Source: Paraconexibacter algicola (GTDB lineage Bacteria > Actinomycetota > Thermoleophilia > Solirubrobacterales > Solirubrobacteraceae). From it: a stretch of 64,000 nt of DNA. This document shows, one piece after another, positions 40,411-50,382 of this stretch. The notes below the pieces were generated by a model, which saw nothing but the letters and a program-made list of their open reading frames with translations, made no database searches and was not told the origin of the DNA. Both the position numbers and the translations under genes were made by a program. The DNA lies in assembly GCF_003044185.1 (NCBI RefSeq), contig NZ_PYYB01000001.1, positions 868,001-932,000 of the forward strand, given 5' to 3'. The number at the start of each line of letters is the position of its first letter. Position 1 is the first letter of the stretch.

Positions 40411-42470
40411 GAGCCGTCGCTCGTCGGGAAGGCGACGAAGCCCGAGCGCTTGAAGTCGCCCAGCGACCCGACGCCGACCCCGCGGTCGGAGATCGTGACG
40501 AGCCGGCCGCCGAAGACGAGGGTGCGGGTGATGCCGCCGGAGAAGGAGCGGCCGTCGCCCGGGTCGCTCATCCGTCCGAGCGCGCCGATCCCGTTCGCGC
40601 GCGTGACGCGGTAGCCGAGCACCCCGGCGAACGGCGGCCTCGGCGCCGGCGCGATCGCGGGCGCGGGCGCGGGCGCGGTCGTCGCCTGGCGGAAGCCCGC
40701 GCCGTCGTCGAGCGTCACCGGCAGGACCGCCGTGCGCCGCGGCGCCCACCACAGGAACGCCCGGTGGTCGTACTCGACGCTCGAGGACGACGAGCCCCCG
40801 ACCTTCGCCTGGTGCAGCAGCCGCGGGTTGCGCAGGTCGGACACGTCGAACAGCGACAGCTGGGTCCCCTGCCGGCGGCCCTGCGGCGAGGCGTCCTGGC
40901 CGATGCCGAGGATCGTGTCCTCCCCGACCGGGTGCAGGTACGCGGAGTAGCCGAGGATCTTCAGCTCGCCGAGGACCTTCGGCGCGCGCGGGTCGCGCAG
41001 GTCGACCGTGTAGAGCGGGTCGACCTGGCGGAACGTGACGACGTACGCGACGTCGTCGACGAACCGGGCTGAGTAGATCCGCTCGCCCCGGCCGAGGCCG
41101 CCGACGCGGCCGATCGGGGTGAGCACGCCGTCGCGCTCGTCCAGGACGGTGAGCGTGGAGGACGACTCCGTCTGCGCGTCCCCGAAGGAGACCGGGTCCT
41201 CCGTCGTCGCGACGCGCAGGACTCCTCGGTGCTCGCTGAGCGAGAACTGGTTGAGCAGGTAGCCCCGGACGCTGCCGCTCGCGCGGTACGTGGTCGATGT
41301 CCGCTCGCCCGTCGCGAAGCGGTGCAGCTGGGTCGTCGTCGTGCCGAGGCCGGGGCGGCCGGTCGTCTCGAACTGCTCGTCCCAGCGGTTGGACGCGACG
41401 TACAGGCCGCTCGTCGACGCGTACACCGTGTCGCCGCCGCCGAGCACGGCGTCGACCTCCGCCTCCGGCAGGCCCTTGTCGAGGTCGATCGTGAAGACGC
41501 TCGTGGTGTCGAGGCCCGAGAAGACCCGCGGGTGCCGGATCGCGCTGCACGGCAGCGCACCCCGGACCGTCGTCTGCCCGTTGCGGGTGATCGCGACCTT
41601 CGGGCGGAAGCCGTCGACCGGTGCGTTGCGGATCGCCTCGCGCCGGCGCGTCTCGTACTCCTCCTGCGAGCTCGCGGGCTGGATCTCCACGGGCGCCGGC
41701 GGCGAGGTGATGACGACGCGGGCGACGTCGCCGGTCGCGCGGGCGGACACGTAGCTGCCGTCGACGGTGAGCGAGCGGACGACCGTCATCGCCGCCGGAT
41801 CGCGAACGTCGACCTCGAGGATCACCGCGCTGCTGCGGTACGTGCCGGGGAAGGCGACGCTCCTTCGCGCGGCCGTGGGCTTCGCGGCGTCCTGCGCGGA
41901 GAATCCGGACCGCGTCCCGAGGACCAGCAGCCGGTTGCCGTGGAGGAGCAGCTCGCCGCCGTAGGCGATCCCGGCGTCCCCGAGGTCGAGGCTGCCGCGG
42001 ATCGACGGCCTGCCATCGGCGCTCACCGCGACCGCCTGGAGCCGTCCGCCGCCGAGCGTGAAGATCCGCCGGCCGTCGGTCTTGACCGTGTCCGGCTCGT
42101 CGACGCCGGCCTCCTGGTTGTTCGTGCCGCTGAAGTCCGGCTCGGCCGTGGTGCCGGCGTCGGGCGTCGCCGCGGTGGGCGCGGCGGCCGGCAGGGGGCG
42201 CGCGGCGCCGTCCTCGGCGACCCCGCCGCCGGGCGCCTGGGCGGACGACGGGAACGTCACGGCCACCGTCGACGGGTGGGCCAGCGCGTTCGCGCGCGCG
42301 TAGGCCACGAGATCGGCGCAGGAGTCGAACGGCGCGAGCCGGGCGGTCGCGGTGCGCTTCTTCGTGGCCGCGTCGGCCACCGCGTGGGGCGCGATGCCCA
42401 GGGCCGTGACCGCGAGCAACGCGGCGGTCAGGGCCCGGCGGCCGGTGTGCGCTCGACCCATGCCATCCAT
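40407..42470 (-). CDS. Secreted beta-propeller domain protein
   Basis: 687 residues from ATG 42470 (ATG 42461 also possible). A signal peptide (ALTAALLAVTALGIAPHAVA) is followed by a low-complexity linker and then NNQEAGVDEPDTVKTDGRRIF, the hallmark of the family called 'C-terminal beta-propeller domain secreted proteins'. Repeated 'RIYSARFVDDVAYVVTFRQ', 'LGYSAYLHPVGEDTILGIG' and 'LSLFDVSDLRNPRLL' blades follow. Two Cys in the mature part (SCADL, LPCSAI) may pair. The role is not known; such proteins are found outside the cell in actinobacteria, Firmicutes and archaea. It is divergent from tRNA-Glu. Confidence 0.85.
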   Translation of the reverse strand: MDGMGRAHTGRRALTAALLAVTALGIAPHAVADAATKKRTATARLAPFDSCADLVAYARANALAHPSTVAVTFPSSAQAPGGGVAEDGAARPLPAAAPTAATPDAGTTAEPDFSGTNNQEAGVDEPDTVKTDGRRIFTLGGGRLQAVAVSADGRPSIRGSLDLGDAGIAYGGELLLHGNRLLVLGTRSGFSAQDAAKPTAARRSVAFPGTYRSSAVILEVDVRDPAAMTVVRSLTVDGSYVSARATGDVARVVITSPPAPVEIQPASSQEEYETRRREAIRNAPVDGFRPKVAITRNGQTTVRGALPCSAIRHPRVFSGLDTTSVFTIDLDKGLPEAEVDAVLGGGDTVYASTSGLYVASNRWDEQFETTGRPGLGTTTTQLHRFATGERTSTTYRASGSVRGYLLNQFSLSEHRGVLRVATTEDPVSFGDAQTESSSTLTVLDERDGVLTPIGRVGGLGRGERIYSARFVDDVAYVVTFRQVDPLYTVDLRDPRAPKVLGELKILGYSAYLHPVGEDTILGIGQDASPQGRRQGTQLSLFDVSDLRNPRLLHQAKVGGSSSSSVEYDHRAFLWWAPRRTAVLPVTLDDGAGFRQATTAPAPAPAIAPAPRPPFAGVLGYRVTRANGIGALGRMSDPGDGRSFSGGITRTLVFGGRLVTISDRGVGVGSLGDFKRSGFVAFPTSDGS

Positions 42471-42523
42471 AGGGGCGGGACGGTACTGCCGCTCGCCGTC
42501 CCGCGCCACCTACGACACACCCC

Positions 42524-42529
42524 TAAGAT
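42524..42529 (+). promoter_or_regulatory. -10 box of tRNA-Glu
   Basis: TAAGAT ends 11 bases before the first base of tRNA-Glu; no clear -35. Confidence 0.4.
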
Positions 42530-42540
42530 CCCTGAGGCTC

Positions 42541-42612
42541 GCCCCCATGGTGTAACGGTTAGCACACGAGATTTTCATTCTCGCAGCCGGGGTTCGACTC
42601 CCCGTGGGGGTA
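42541..42612 (+). tRNA. trnE: tRNA-Glu (TTC)
   Basis: 72-base cloverleaf. Acceptor GCCCCCA pairs with TGGGGGT (G-T at the first pair), discriminator A; anticodon arm CGAGA-TTTTCAT-TCTCG gives TTC; T arm CGGGG-TTCGACT-CCCCG. The GCCCCCA start is usual for actinobacterial tRNA-Glu. Confidence 0.95.
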
Positions 42613-42644
42613 TCCGTCCGGGCGCCTTGCGAACATGTGTTCCC

Positions 42645-43985
42645 ATGGCGAAGCCGGAGATCCGCAAGGAAGCGCGCGAGCTCCGGGCTGCCGGACACGG
42701 CGTCAGGGCGATCGCAAGAACGCTCGGCGTGGCGCAGTCGACGGTGAGCTTGTGGACCCGCGACATCGAGGCAACGACGACCGCGCACGCGACGCGAGCG
42801 CGCCCGACGACCATCGCCAGACGTCGCCTCGTCGTCTGGTCCTCCGGTCGGGTCCGTCGTTGCTCGCGCTGCGCGACGCATCTCCCCGAGGAGTGCTTCG
42901 GGCGGACGACGAGGGGGTTCCAAGGCTGGTGCCGCGCGTGCTTCCGCGCACACGCCCGCGCCCGCGGCCCCGCGCATCGCGAACAGGTCGCGCGGAGCGC
43001 CCGGCGTCGGCGGGAGGTCGCCCAGGCCTGGATCCGCAGGCACCTGGCCGAGCACCACTGTCGTGACTGCGGCGAGTCGGACCTCGTCGTCCTCGAGTTC
43101 GACCACGTCGACGGCAAGAGCGCGAACGTCGGCGACCTCGTCGGCCGCGGCGCCCGGCTCGATCGAATCATCGCCGAGGCCGAGCGTTGCGAGGTCGTCT
43201 GCGTGAACTGCCATCGCAACCGGACCGCGACTCGCGCAGGTTGGGTGCGCGCCATGCCCGACTGGCGACGACACCTCGAGGCGAAGGGAACCCGTCGCGC
43301 CCGCAACCTCCTTCACGCTCTCAGCCATCTCGATGGCACGGGCTGCCTCGACTGCGGCAGCCGATCGCTCGTCGCGCTGGACTTCGACCATCGTCCGGGA
43401 ACGGTCAAGCGGCGAAGCGTGATGCAGCTGGCGGCCGGCGGCTGCGCGCTCGCGACGCTGCAGGTCGAGATCGCCAAGTGCGACGTTCGCTGCGCGAACT
43501 GCCATCGACGCCAGACCATGCAGCGCGGAAGGCACTTCCGCGCGCAGCCCGCGCCCGCGGACGTTCCCGTCGACCTCGGAGCGCGTCGCCGGCAGGCAAG
43601 GAACCTGCGGGTCGCCGGCTTGACGATCGAGGAGATCGCGGACGAGGTCGGCGCCGCTCGCACCAGCGTCGCCGACTGGGTACGGGACCTTCCCCTCACC
43701 GCGGAGCAGCGCGAAGCGAACCTCCGGCGTCGCCGCGAGGCGCGGATTGCCGCGCGGCTCACAGACGAGCCACCGCGGACGTGCCGCCGCTGCGGCGTCG
43801 AGCAGCCGGCTGCCGCGTTCTCCTGGAACAGCGGCAGACGCCGGACGACGTGCAAGGCGTGCACGGCGGCACGCAACCGCGTCCGGTCCGACGAGGAGAA
43901 GGCCGAGGCAGCGGCGAAGCAGCGTGAGCGTCGCCGCCGCGCGCGCGAGGCGCAGGACCGCGAACCGGGTGCGCCTTGTGCATGA
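42645..43985 (+). CDS. Duplicated HNH-like nuclease with two HTH and four zinc-binding parts
   Basis: 446 residues with a modular, partly duplicated layout. Residues 1-45: helix-turn-helix GVRAIARTLGVAQSTVSLW. 70-105: Cys pairs CSRC and CRAC. 135-200: HNH-like CRDCGESDLVVLEFDHVDG and CEVVCVNCHRNRT. 230-300: a second HNH-like CLDCGSRSLVALDFDHRPG and CDVRCANCHRRQT. 320-345: a second helix-turn-helix TIEEIADEVGAARTSVADW. 380-410: Cys pairs CRRC and CKAC. The tail is Arg/Glu-rich. The HNH Asp-His and zinc Cys are intact in both halves, so nicking or cutting DNA is likely. It sits between tRNA-Glu and tRNA-Lys, both on the same strand, and may be a homing-type or transposon-associated gene. Confidence 0.82.
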   Translation: MAKPEIRKEARELRAAGHGVRAIARTLGVAQSTVSLWTRDIEATTTAHATRARPTTIARRRLVVWSSGRVRRCSRCATHLPEECFGRTTRGFQGWCRACFRAHARARGPAHREQVARSARRRREVAQAWIRRHLAEHHCRDCGESDLVVLEFDHVDGKSANVGDLVGRGARLDRIIAEAERCEVVCVNCHRNRTATRAGWVRAMPDWRRHLEAKGTRRARNLLHALSHLDGTGCLDCGSRSLVALDFDHRPGTVKRRSVMQLAAGGCALATLQVEIAKCDVRCANCHRRQTMQRGRHFRAQPAPADVPVDLGARRRQARNLRVAGLTIEEIADEVGAARTSVADWVRDLPLTAEQREANLRRRREARIAARLTDEPPRTCRRCGVEQPAAAFSWNSGRRRTTCKACTAARNRVRSDEEKAEAAAKQRERRRRAREAQDREPGAPCA

Positions 43986-44092
43986 CGGTCGGCACGAGAA
44001 GTCCAGGACCTGCCGACTGCCGTCGTCGTGCGCTACCTGTCAGCGGCGCCGTCGCGCCTGCGATGCCGGCCAAACTGCGCGATGATCTTCGG

Positions 44093-44164
44093 GCCCCCGT
44101 AGCTCAGCGGCAGAGCAGCGGACTTTTAATCCGTCGCGCGTCGGTTCGAATCCGACCGGGGGCA
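44093..44164 (+). tRNA. trnK: tRNA-Lys (TTT)
   Basis: 72-base cloverleaf. Acceptor GCCCCCG/CGGGGGC, discriminator A; anticodon arm GCGGA-CTTTTAA-TCCGT gives TTT; T arm TCGG-TTCGAAT-CCGA. The last base lies one base before the stop codon of the convergent helicase gene. Confidence 0.95.
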
Positions 44165-44165
44165 C

Positions 44166-45809
44166 TCAGCGCCGCGCGCGCGAGCCCTTCGTCAGCGCCT
44201 GCATGAGCAGCTCGATCGACTTCTCGAGCTGCTCGATCGACGCGTCGCCGACCTTCGCGACGCCGGTCTCGCGGTTGAGCCAGGCGTTGATCTCCTGCGG
44301 GCCGCCGTAGCGGCCGCGGCGCTTGAGGTCGTTCACCAGGCCGTGGCGCTTCTCGCGCAGGATGCGGCGCTTCTGGTAGGCGGGCAGCTCGGCGGCGGGC
44401 TCGGGCAGGCCGGGCAGGTCGTCGGTCATGCCGGGCGTGACCGGCACGCTGACCGGCCGCACCGGCTCGGCGGGCGCGGGCCCGCCGAACAGCGTCATCT
44501 GCGGCGCGACGTCGGCGACGAGCGGCACGAACTCGACGGCCTCGCCGCGCTCGGTCTCCTTGCGCTGGGAGACCTCGTCCCACTCGCCGAGGTCCTCGTC
44601 CTCGTCCTTGCGGCGCACGAACGGGCGCACCTCGGTCTCGACCTCGGAGGCGTGGATGCGCAGGATCGGGTCGGCGGGGAGGTACAGCCAGCTCAGCTCC
44701 GGCGGCCGACCCGGGATCGTGCGGACGAACCGGCCGACGATCTGCCGGAAGATCATCGCGGTCTTCGCGGCGCTCGCGTACACGCCGACGCGCAGGCGCG
44801 GGATGTCGACGCCCTCGCTGACCATGTTCACCGCGACGATCCACTCGTCCTTGGAGGCGGTGAACCGCTGGAGCTTCTCGGCCGCGCGCGCCTCGGTGTG
44901 CAGGACGACGGTCGGCGGCTTGCCGGTCACCTCGCGCAGAAGCTTGGCGACCTTCTTCGCGTGCTCGCCGTCGGCGGCGATGACGAGCCCGCCCGCGTCG
45001 CGCTGCCCGCCCTCGGCGGAGCGGACGCCCAGCAGCTTGGCGTGCGCCTCGCGGAGGATCCGCGGCAGGCCGTCGGGCAGCTCGGTGGAGATCGCGGTGC
45101 GGTACCGGCGTGACGCCTCGCGCCCGGTGAGGACGGTGTCGAACCCGGCCTCGATCACGTCGTCGCCCGAGCGCCACGACAGCGACCCGTCGTAGGTGAT
45201 GAACGCGACCGGCCGGCAGACGCCGTCGCGGACCGCGTCCGCGTACCCGTAGGAGATGTCGGGCTCGGCGAGGCCCTCGCCGTCGTAGCGGACGCCCGGG
45301 ATCGCGGAGGCGTCGGAGCGGAACGGGGTGCCCGACAGCAGCAGCCAGCGCTGGGCCTTCGAGAAGGCGGCGGAGAAGCCCAGGCCCCAGGCGAGGTCCT
45401 CGCCAAGGTGGTGCGCCTCGTCGGCGACGATCAGCGTGTCCGGGGTGCAGGCGGCCGCCCAGCGCACGCCGGCCATCGCGACGCGCGCGTAGGTGACGGC
45501 GATCCCGTGGAAGCCCTTCGGGGGGACGAGCTCGTCGGAGTCCGGCTCGATCTGCAGGCCGCTGCGGGCCGCGGCCTCGGCCCACTGGCGGGTCAGCGGC
45601 CCGGTCGGGCAGACGACGACGACGCGCCGGGCGCGCCCGGCGGCGATCTCGCGGCGCGCGAACTCGAGCGCCGGACGGGTCTTCCCGGCGCCGGGGGCGG
45701 CGTTGACGAGGAAGGAGCCCTCGGTCCACGACGCCATCGCGTCGAGTGCCCGGACCTGCCAGTCGCGCAGGCCGCCGGCGGGGGTGGTCTGTCGTGCGGC
45801 GGAGCTCAC
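44166..45809 (-). CDS. DEAD/DEAH-box (SF2) helicase
   Basis: 547 residues from GTG 45809. LVNAAPGAGKTRPALEF is motif I, IVADEAHH motif II (DEAH), LLSGTPFRSD motif III, then VAVNMVSEGVDIPRL and IFRQIVGRFVRT as motifs V and VI. The arrangement is that of the type-III-restriction/UvrB-like SF2 branch, but no nuclease or methyltransferase is attached or adjacent. The last 200 residues are acidic then basic (KDEDEDLGEWDE, PAYQKRRILREKRHG) and end in a helical domain LVNDLKRRGRYGGPQEINAWL that resembles the C-terminus of similar actinobacterial helicases. Acts on DNA or RNA in the cytoplasm. It is next to the purine cluster but separated by a hairpin. Confidence 0.88.
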   Translation of the reverse strand: MSSAARQTTPAGGLRDWQVRALDAMASWTEGSFLVNAAPGAGKTRPALEFARREIAAGRARRVVVVCPTGPLTRQWAEAAARSGLQIEPDSDELVPPKGFHGIAVTYARVAMAGVRWAAACTPDTLIVADEAHHLGEDLAWGLGFSAAFSKAQRWLLLSGTPFRSDASAIPGVRYDGEGLAEPDISYGYADAVRDGVCRPVAFITYDGSLSWRSGDDVIEAGFDTVLTGREASRRYRTAISTELPDGLPRILREAHAKLLGVRSAEGGQRDAGGLVIAADGEHAKKVAKLLREVTGKPPTVVLHTEARAAEKLQRFTASKDEWIVAVNMVSEGVDIPRLRVGVYASAAKTAMIFRQIVGRFVRTIPGRPPELSWLYLPADPILRIHASEVETEVRPFVRRKDEDEDLGEWDEVSQRKETERGEAVEFVPLVADVAPQMTLFGGPAPAEPVRPVSVPVTPGMTDDLPGLPEPAAELPAYQKRRILREKRHGLVNDLKRRGRYGGPQEINAWLNRETGVAKVGDASIEQLEKSIELLMQALTKGSRARR

Positions 45810-45850
45810 CGAGCGGGGAAGGCTGGCAGCCCGATCGGACGGCACCGAAC

Positions 45851-45873
45851 GATTCCCGCACGCAGCGGGAATC
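45851..45873 (-). terminator. Hairpin ending the purF-recQ-purN-purH-RidA cluster
   Basis: GATTCCCGC (45851-45859) and GCGGGAATC (45865-45873) pair perfectly around a 5-base loop, 6 bases after the stop codon of the RidA-like gene and before the helicase start. Confidence 0.65.
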
Positions 45874-45879
45874 CGTCGG

Positions 45880-46275
45880 TCACGCCCGCGGCGACCAGGC
45901 GTCGGCCTCGATCTCGACGAGCAGCCGCGGGTCCAGCAGCGCGGCGACCTCGAGCATCGTGTTCGCCGGCCGGATCTCGCCGAAGACCTCGCCGTGGGCG
46001 CGGCCCGCGTCCTCCCAGCGGCTCGCGTCCAGCAGGTACACGCGGGTGCGCACGACGTCCTGCAGCGTCGCGCCCGCCTGGGCGAGCGCGCGCTCGATGT
46101 TGCGCAGGCACTGCTGCGCCTGCAGGTACACGTCCCCGGGACCGACGACCTGGCCGTCCTCCCCGATCGCCGTGCAGCCCGACACGTGCACGCCGTCACC
46201 GGCGCGCACGACGCGCGAGTACCCGACGCGCGCCTCCCAGGGCCCACCGGACCCGAACCGCTCGATCCCCGACAT
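45880..46275 (-). CDS. RidA (YjgF/YER057c) family protein
   Basis: 131 residues, the usual single-domain length. RVVRAGDGVHVSGCTAIGEDG is the first strand and loop, QCLRNIERALAQAGATLQDVVRTRVYLLD the helix and strand with the substrate Arg (about residue 102, in VVRTRVYL), and RPANTMLEVAALLDPRLLVEIEADA the C-terminal Glu. Family members deaminate reactive enamine or imine intermediates made by pyridoxal-phosphate enzymes. It starts 4 bases after the purH stop and is the last gene of the purF-recQ-purN-purH cluster; a link with amidotransferase side products such as phosphoribosylamine is plausible. Confidence 0.88.
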   Translation of the reverse strand: MSGIERFGSGGPWEARVGYSRVVRAGDGVHVSGCTAIGEDGQVVGPGDVYLQAQQCLRNIERALAQAGATLQDVVRTRVYLLDASRWEDAGRAHGEVFGEIRPANTMLEVAALLDPRLLVEIEADAWSPRA

Positions 46276-46279
46276 CGCG

Positions 46280-47869
<1,590 letters not shown>

Positions 47870-47876
47870 GGGCCTG

Positions 47877-47882
47877 AGCCTA
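47877..47882 (-). promoter_or_regulatory. Internal -10 box before purH
   Basis: On the minus strand TAGGCT ends 7 bases before the purH ATG, the same geometry as other leaderless starts here. The purN-purH gap is only 36 bases. Confidence 0.45.
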
Positions 47883-47905
47883 GAGAACGCCCGGGAAACG
47901 CGGAC

Positions 47906-48520
47906 TCAGGTCACCCGCATCCTGCGGGGATTGTCCGGGTCGGCGGACACCCCGTCGGCCGCGAACGCGCGGACCGCCCGGCACAGCAGCGCGTGCTCCA
48001 GCGGCCGTAGCCGGTCGTGCAGGCTCGCGGCGGTCTCGTCGTCGGCGACCGCGACCGCGTCCTGCAGCAGGATCGCGCCCGTGTCGATCCCGTCGTCGAC
48101 GAGGTGGACGGTGACGCCCGCGACCTTGACGCCGTAGGCGATCGCCTGCTCGATCGCGCGCAGCCCGGGGAACACGGGCAGCAGCGACGGGTGCACGTTG
48201 ACGATGCGTCCGGCGAACCGGCGCGTGAAGCCCGGGTCCAGCAGCGCCATGTAGCCGGCGAGCACGACGAGGTCGGCTTCCCACGCCTGGACCTGGGCGG
48301 CGAGCGCCGCGTCGCGCGCGGCCCGGTCGGGGAACGCGTCGCGCGGGAACACGGCGGTCGCGACGCCCGCCGCAGCGGCGCGCTCCAGGGCGGGCGCGCC
48401 GGGCCGGTCGCCCGCGACCCCGACGACCACGACGCCCTCGGGCCCGCCGTGCAGCTCGTCGAGGATCGCCTGCAGGTTCGTCCCGGCACCCGACGCGAGG
48501 ACGACGACGCGCAGGCTCAT
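47906..48520 (-). CDS. purN: Phosphoribosylglycinamide formyltransferase PurN
   Basis: 204 residues. VVVLASGAGTNLQAIL binds the substrate phosphate, NVHPSLLPVFPG holds the catalytic Asn and His, and VHLVDDGIDTGAIL the catalytic Asp. It transfers formyl from 10-formyl-tetrahydrofolate to GAR. The ATG at 48520 overlaps the stop of recQ by four bases, so purN translation depends on recQ. purH follows after 36 bases. Confidence 0.96.
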   Translation of the reverse strand: MSLRVVVLASGAGTNLQAILDELHGGPEGVVVVGVAGDRPGAPALERAAAAGVATAVFPRDAFPDRAARDAALAAQVQAWEADLVVLAGYMALLDPGFTRRFAGRIVNVHPSLLPVFPGLRAIEQAIAYGVKVAGVTVHLVDDGIDTGAILLQDAVAVADDETAASLHDRLRPLEHALLCRAVRAFAADGVSADPDNPRRMRVT

Positions 48521-50286
48521 CGGGCGCCCACCGCCTCGCCGAGCAGCGCCAGCACCTCGGCGGCCGACAGGTCGGCGAACGCCCCGTACTCCGGGAGCCC
48601 GTCCCAGGAGCGGCGGGCGATCTCGCGGCTGCGCCGGCCGCGGAGGATCCGCACGAGCGTCTCCTCGTCCGCGTCGTCGCCGAGCCGCTGCACGAGCGCC
48701 CGGCAGGCGTCCACCGGGGAGCGCTCGACCAGCGGCCGGACCGGGCCGTCGAGCGTCGCCCGGATGACGCGGGCGCGGTCGGCGCCGCTGAGCGTCGCCG
48801 CGGGCCCCGCGGGCAGCACGGTCGGGTCGCAGACGTCGCAGCACGGGACGGTCGGCGCGCCCGGGGCGGGGTCGCCGAAGTGCCGCAGCAGCGCCGCGCG
48901 GCGGCAGCCGCGGCCCTCCGCGTACGCCCACACCGCCCGGTACTGCGCCCAGCGCGCGCGCTGCGCCTCCCCGGCCGCGGTCCGGCACGCGTCGCGGGTG
49001 TCGGGGTCGTGCGGGCGGCCCAGGCGCGCCCGCACGCGGTCGGCGCGCCCGGGCTCGAGGACCAGGACGCCCGCCCGGTCGAGGTGCCCGACGATCGCGC
49101 GGACCTGGTCGGGCCGGTCGGTCCCGGCGAGCGCGGCGACCGGGGCGTCGACGAGCCCGTCGGCGTCGGCGGCGGCGAGCACGCGCCCGGCGACCCGGTC
49201 CAGCAGCGCGTCGTCGATCTCGCTGCGCTGCATGAAGAACACGTGCAGGCCCTTGTCCTTCGCGCAGGCGAACAGGAGCGCCCGCGCCGGACGGCCGTCG
49301 CGGCCCGCCCGCCCGGCCTCCTGGTAGTAGGCCTCCAGGGACGCCGGGACGCCGTCGTGGGCGACGGTCCGCACGTCGGCCTTGTCGACGCCCATGCCGA
49401 ACGCGTTGGTCGCGACGACGATCTCCAGCTCGCCCGCCATGAAGCGGCGCTGCACCTCGCTGCGACGCGGCGCGGGCAGGCCCGCGTGGTACGCGGCGCA
49501 GGTGACGCCGAGGTCGGCGCCGATGCGGGCGGCGAGCGTCTCGGCCGCCTGCCGCGTGCCCGCGTAGACGATCGCCGGTCGCGCCGGCGCGGTGGCGAGC
49601 GCGTGCACGATCCGTCGCGCACGGTCGTTGGGCGAGCTGCACGGCACGACCCCGAAGCTCAGCGCGGGCCGGTCGAACCCGGTCTGCACGCGCACCGGGT
49701 CGCGCAGGCCCAGCCGCGCGGTGATGTCCTGCGCGACCTGCGGCGTGGCGGTCGCGGTCGACGCGACGATCGCGCGCGCCCCGAGCGCGCGGGCGACGTC
49801 CCCGAGCCGGAAGTAGTCGGGGCGGAAGTCGTGCCCCCACTGCGAGACGCAGTGCGCCTCGTCGACGACGAACAGCCCGACGCGGGCGCCCGCGAGCGCC
49901 GCGAGCACGTCCGGGGAGGAGAACCGCTCGGGCGCGACGTGCAGCAGCCGCAGCTCGCCGGCGACGGCGCGCGCGAGGACCGCCCGGTTCGTCGCCGTGT
50001 CCTGCTGGCCGTTGATCGCCCCGACGAGCGCGCCGCGCGCCCCGAGCCGCGCGCGCAGCCCGTCGACCTGGTCCTGCATCAGCGACACGAGCGGCGAGAC
50101 GACGACGGTCAGGTCGTCGCGCAGCAGGGCGGGCAGCTGGTAGCACAGCGACTTGCCCGCGCCGGTCGGCATCACGACGAGCACGTCGCGGTCGTCGAGC
50201 GCGGCCGCGACCGCCTCCGCCTGCCCGGGCCGGAAGGCGGTGTGGCCGTAGTACCGCTGCAGGGCGTCGAGAGGGAGCGGGCGCAT
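48517..50286 (-). CDS. recQ: ATP-dependent DNA helicase RecQ
   Basis: 589 residues. FRPGQAEAVAAALDDRDVLVVMPTG is motif 0 to I (read at about 18-43; Walker A PTGAGKSLCYQLP follows), VVDEAHCVSQWGHDFRPDY carries DEAH and the aromatic loop, and YYQEAGRAGRDG is motif VI. Zinc-binding RecQ-Ct residues are GCRRAALLRHFG and CCDVCDP. The C-terminal HRDC domain is missing; a short Arg-rich tail (ILRGRRSREIARR) replaces it. RecQ unwinds DNA at forks and during recombination. It lies between purF and purN, 96 bases after purF, an unusual place for a repair gene. A TATGGT box lies about 12 bases before the ATG. Confidence 0.93.
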   Translation of the reverse strand: MRPLPLDALQRYYGHTAFRPGQAEAVAAALDDRDVLVVMPTGAGKSLCYQLPALLRDDLTVVVSPLVSLMQDQVDGLRARLGARGALVGAINGQQDTATNRAVLARAVAGELRLLHVAPERFSSPDVLAALAGARVGLFVVDEAHCVSQWGHDFRPDYFRLGDVARALGARAIVASTATATPQVAQDITARLGLRDPVRVQTGFDRPALSFGVVPCSSPNDRARRIVHALATAPARPAIVYAGTRQAAETLAARIGADLGVTCAAYHAGLPAPRRSEVQRRFMAGELEIVVATNAFGMGVDKADVRTVAHDGVPASLEAYYQEAGRAGRDGRPARALLFACAKDKGLHVFFMQRSEIDDALLDRVAGRVLAAADADGLVDAPVAALAGTDRPDQVRAIVGHLDRAGVLVLEPGRADRVRARLGRPHDPDTRDACRTAAGEAQRARWAQYRAVWAYAEGRGCRRAALLRHFGDPAPGAPTVPCCDVCDPTVLPAGPAATLSGADRARVIRATLDGPVRPLVERSPVDACRALVQRLGDDADEETLVRILRGRRSREIARRSWDGLPEYGAFADLSAAEVLALLGEAVGAR

Positions 50287-50382
50287 CGACGGCGGCGGAC
50301 CATAACGACGGGACCGGTCGCCTCCGGCCCGTCGTGACAGGACCGGCACGGGTTCGTGACGGAGACGGCGCGAACGGCGCGT

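Noticed and set aside
40407-42470. Propeller protein as a sialidase or lactonase
   Set aside because: Blades are visible but no catalytic Asp-box series or lactonase active site can be pointed to, so only the fold is called.
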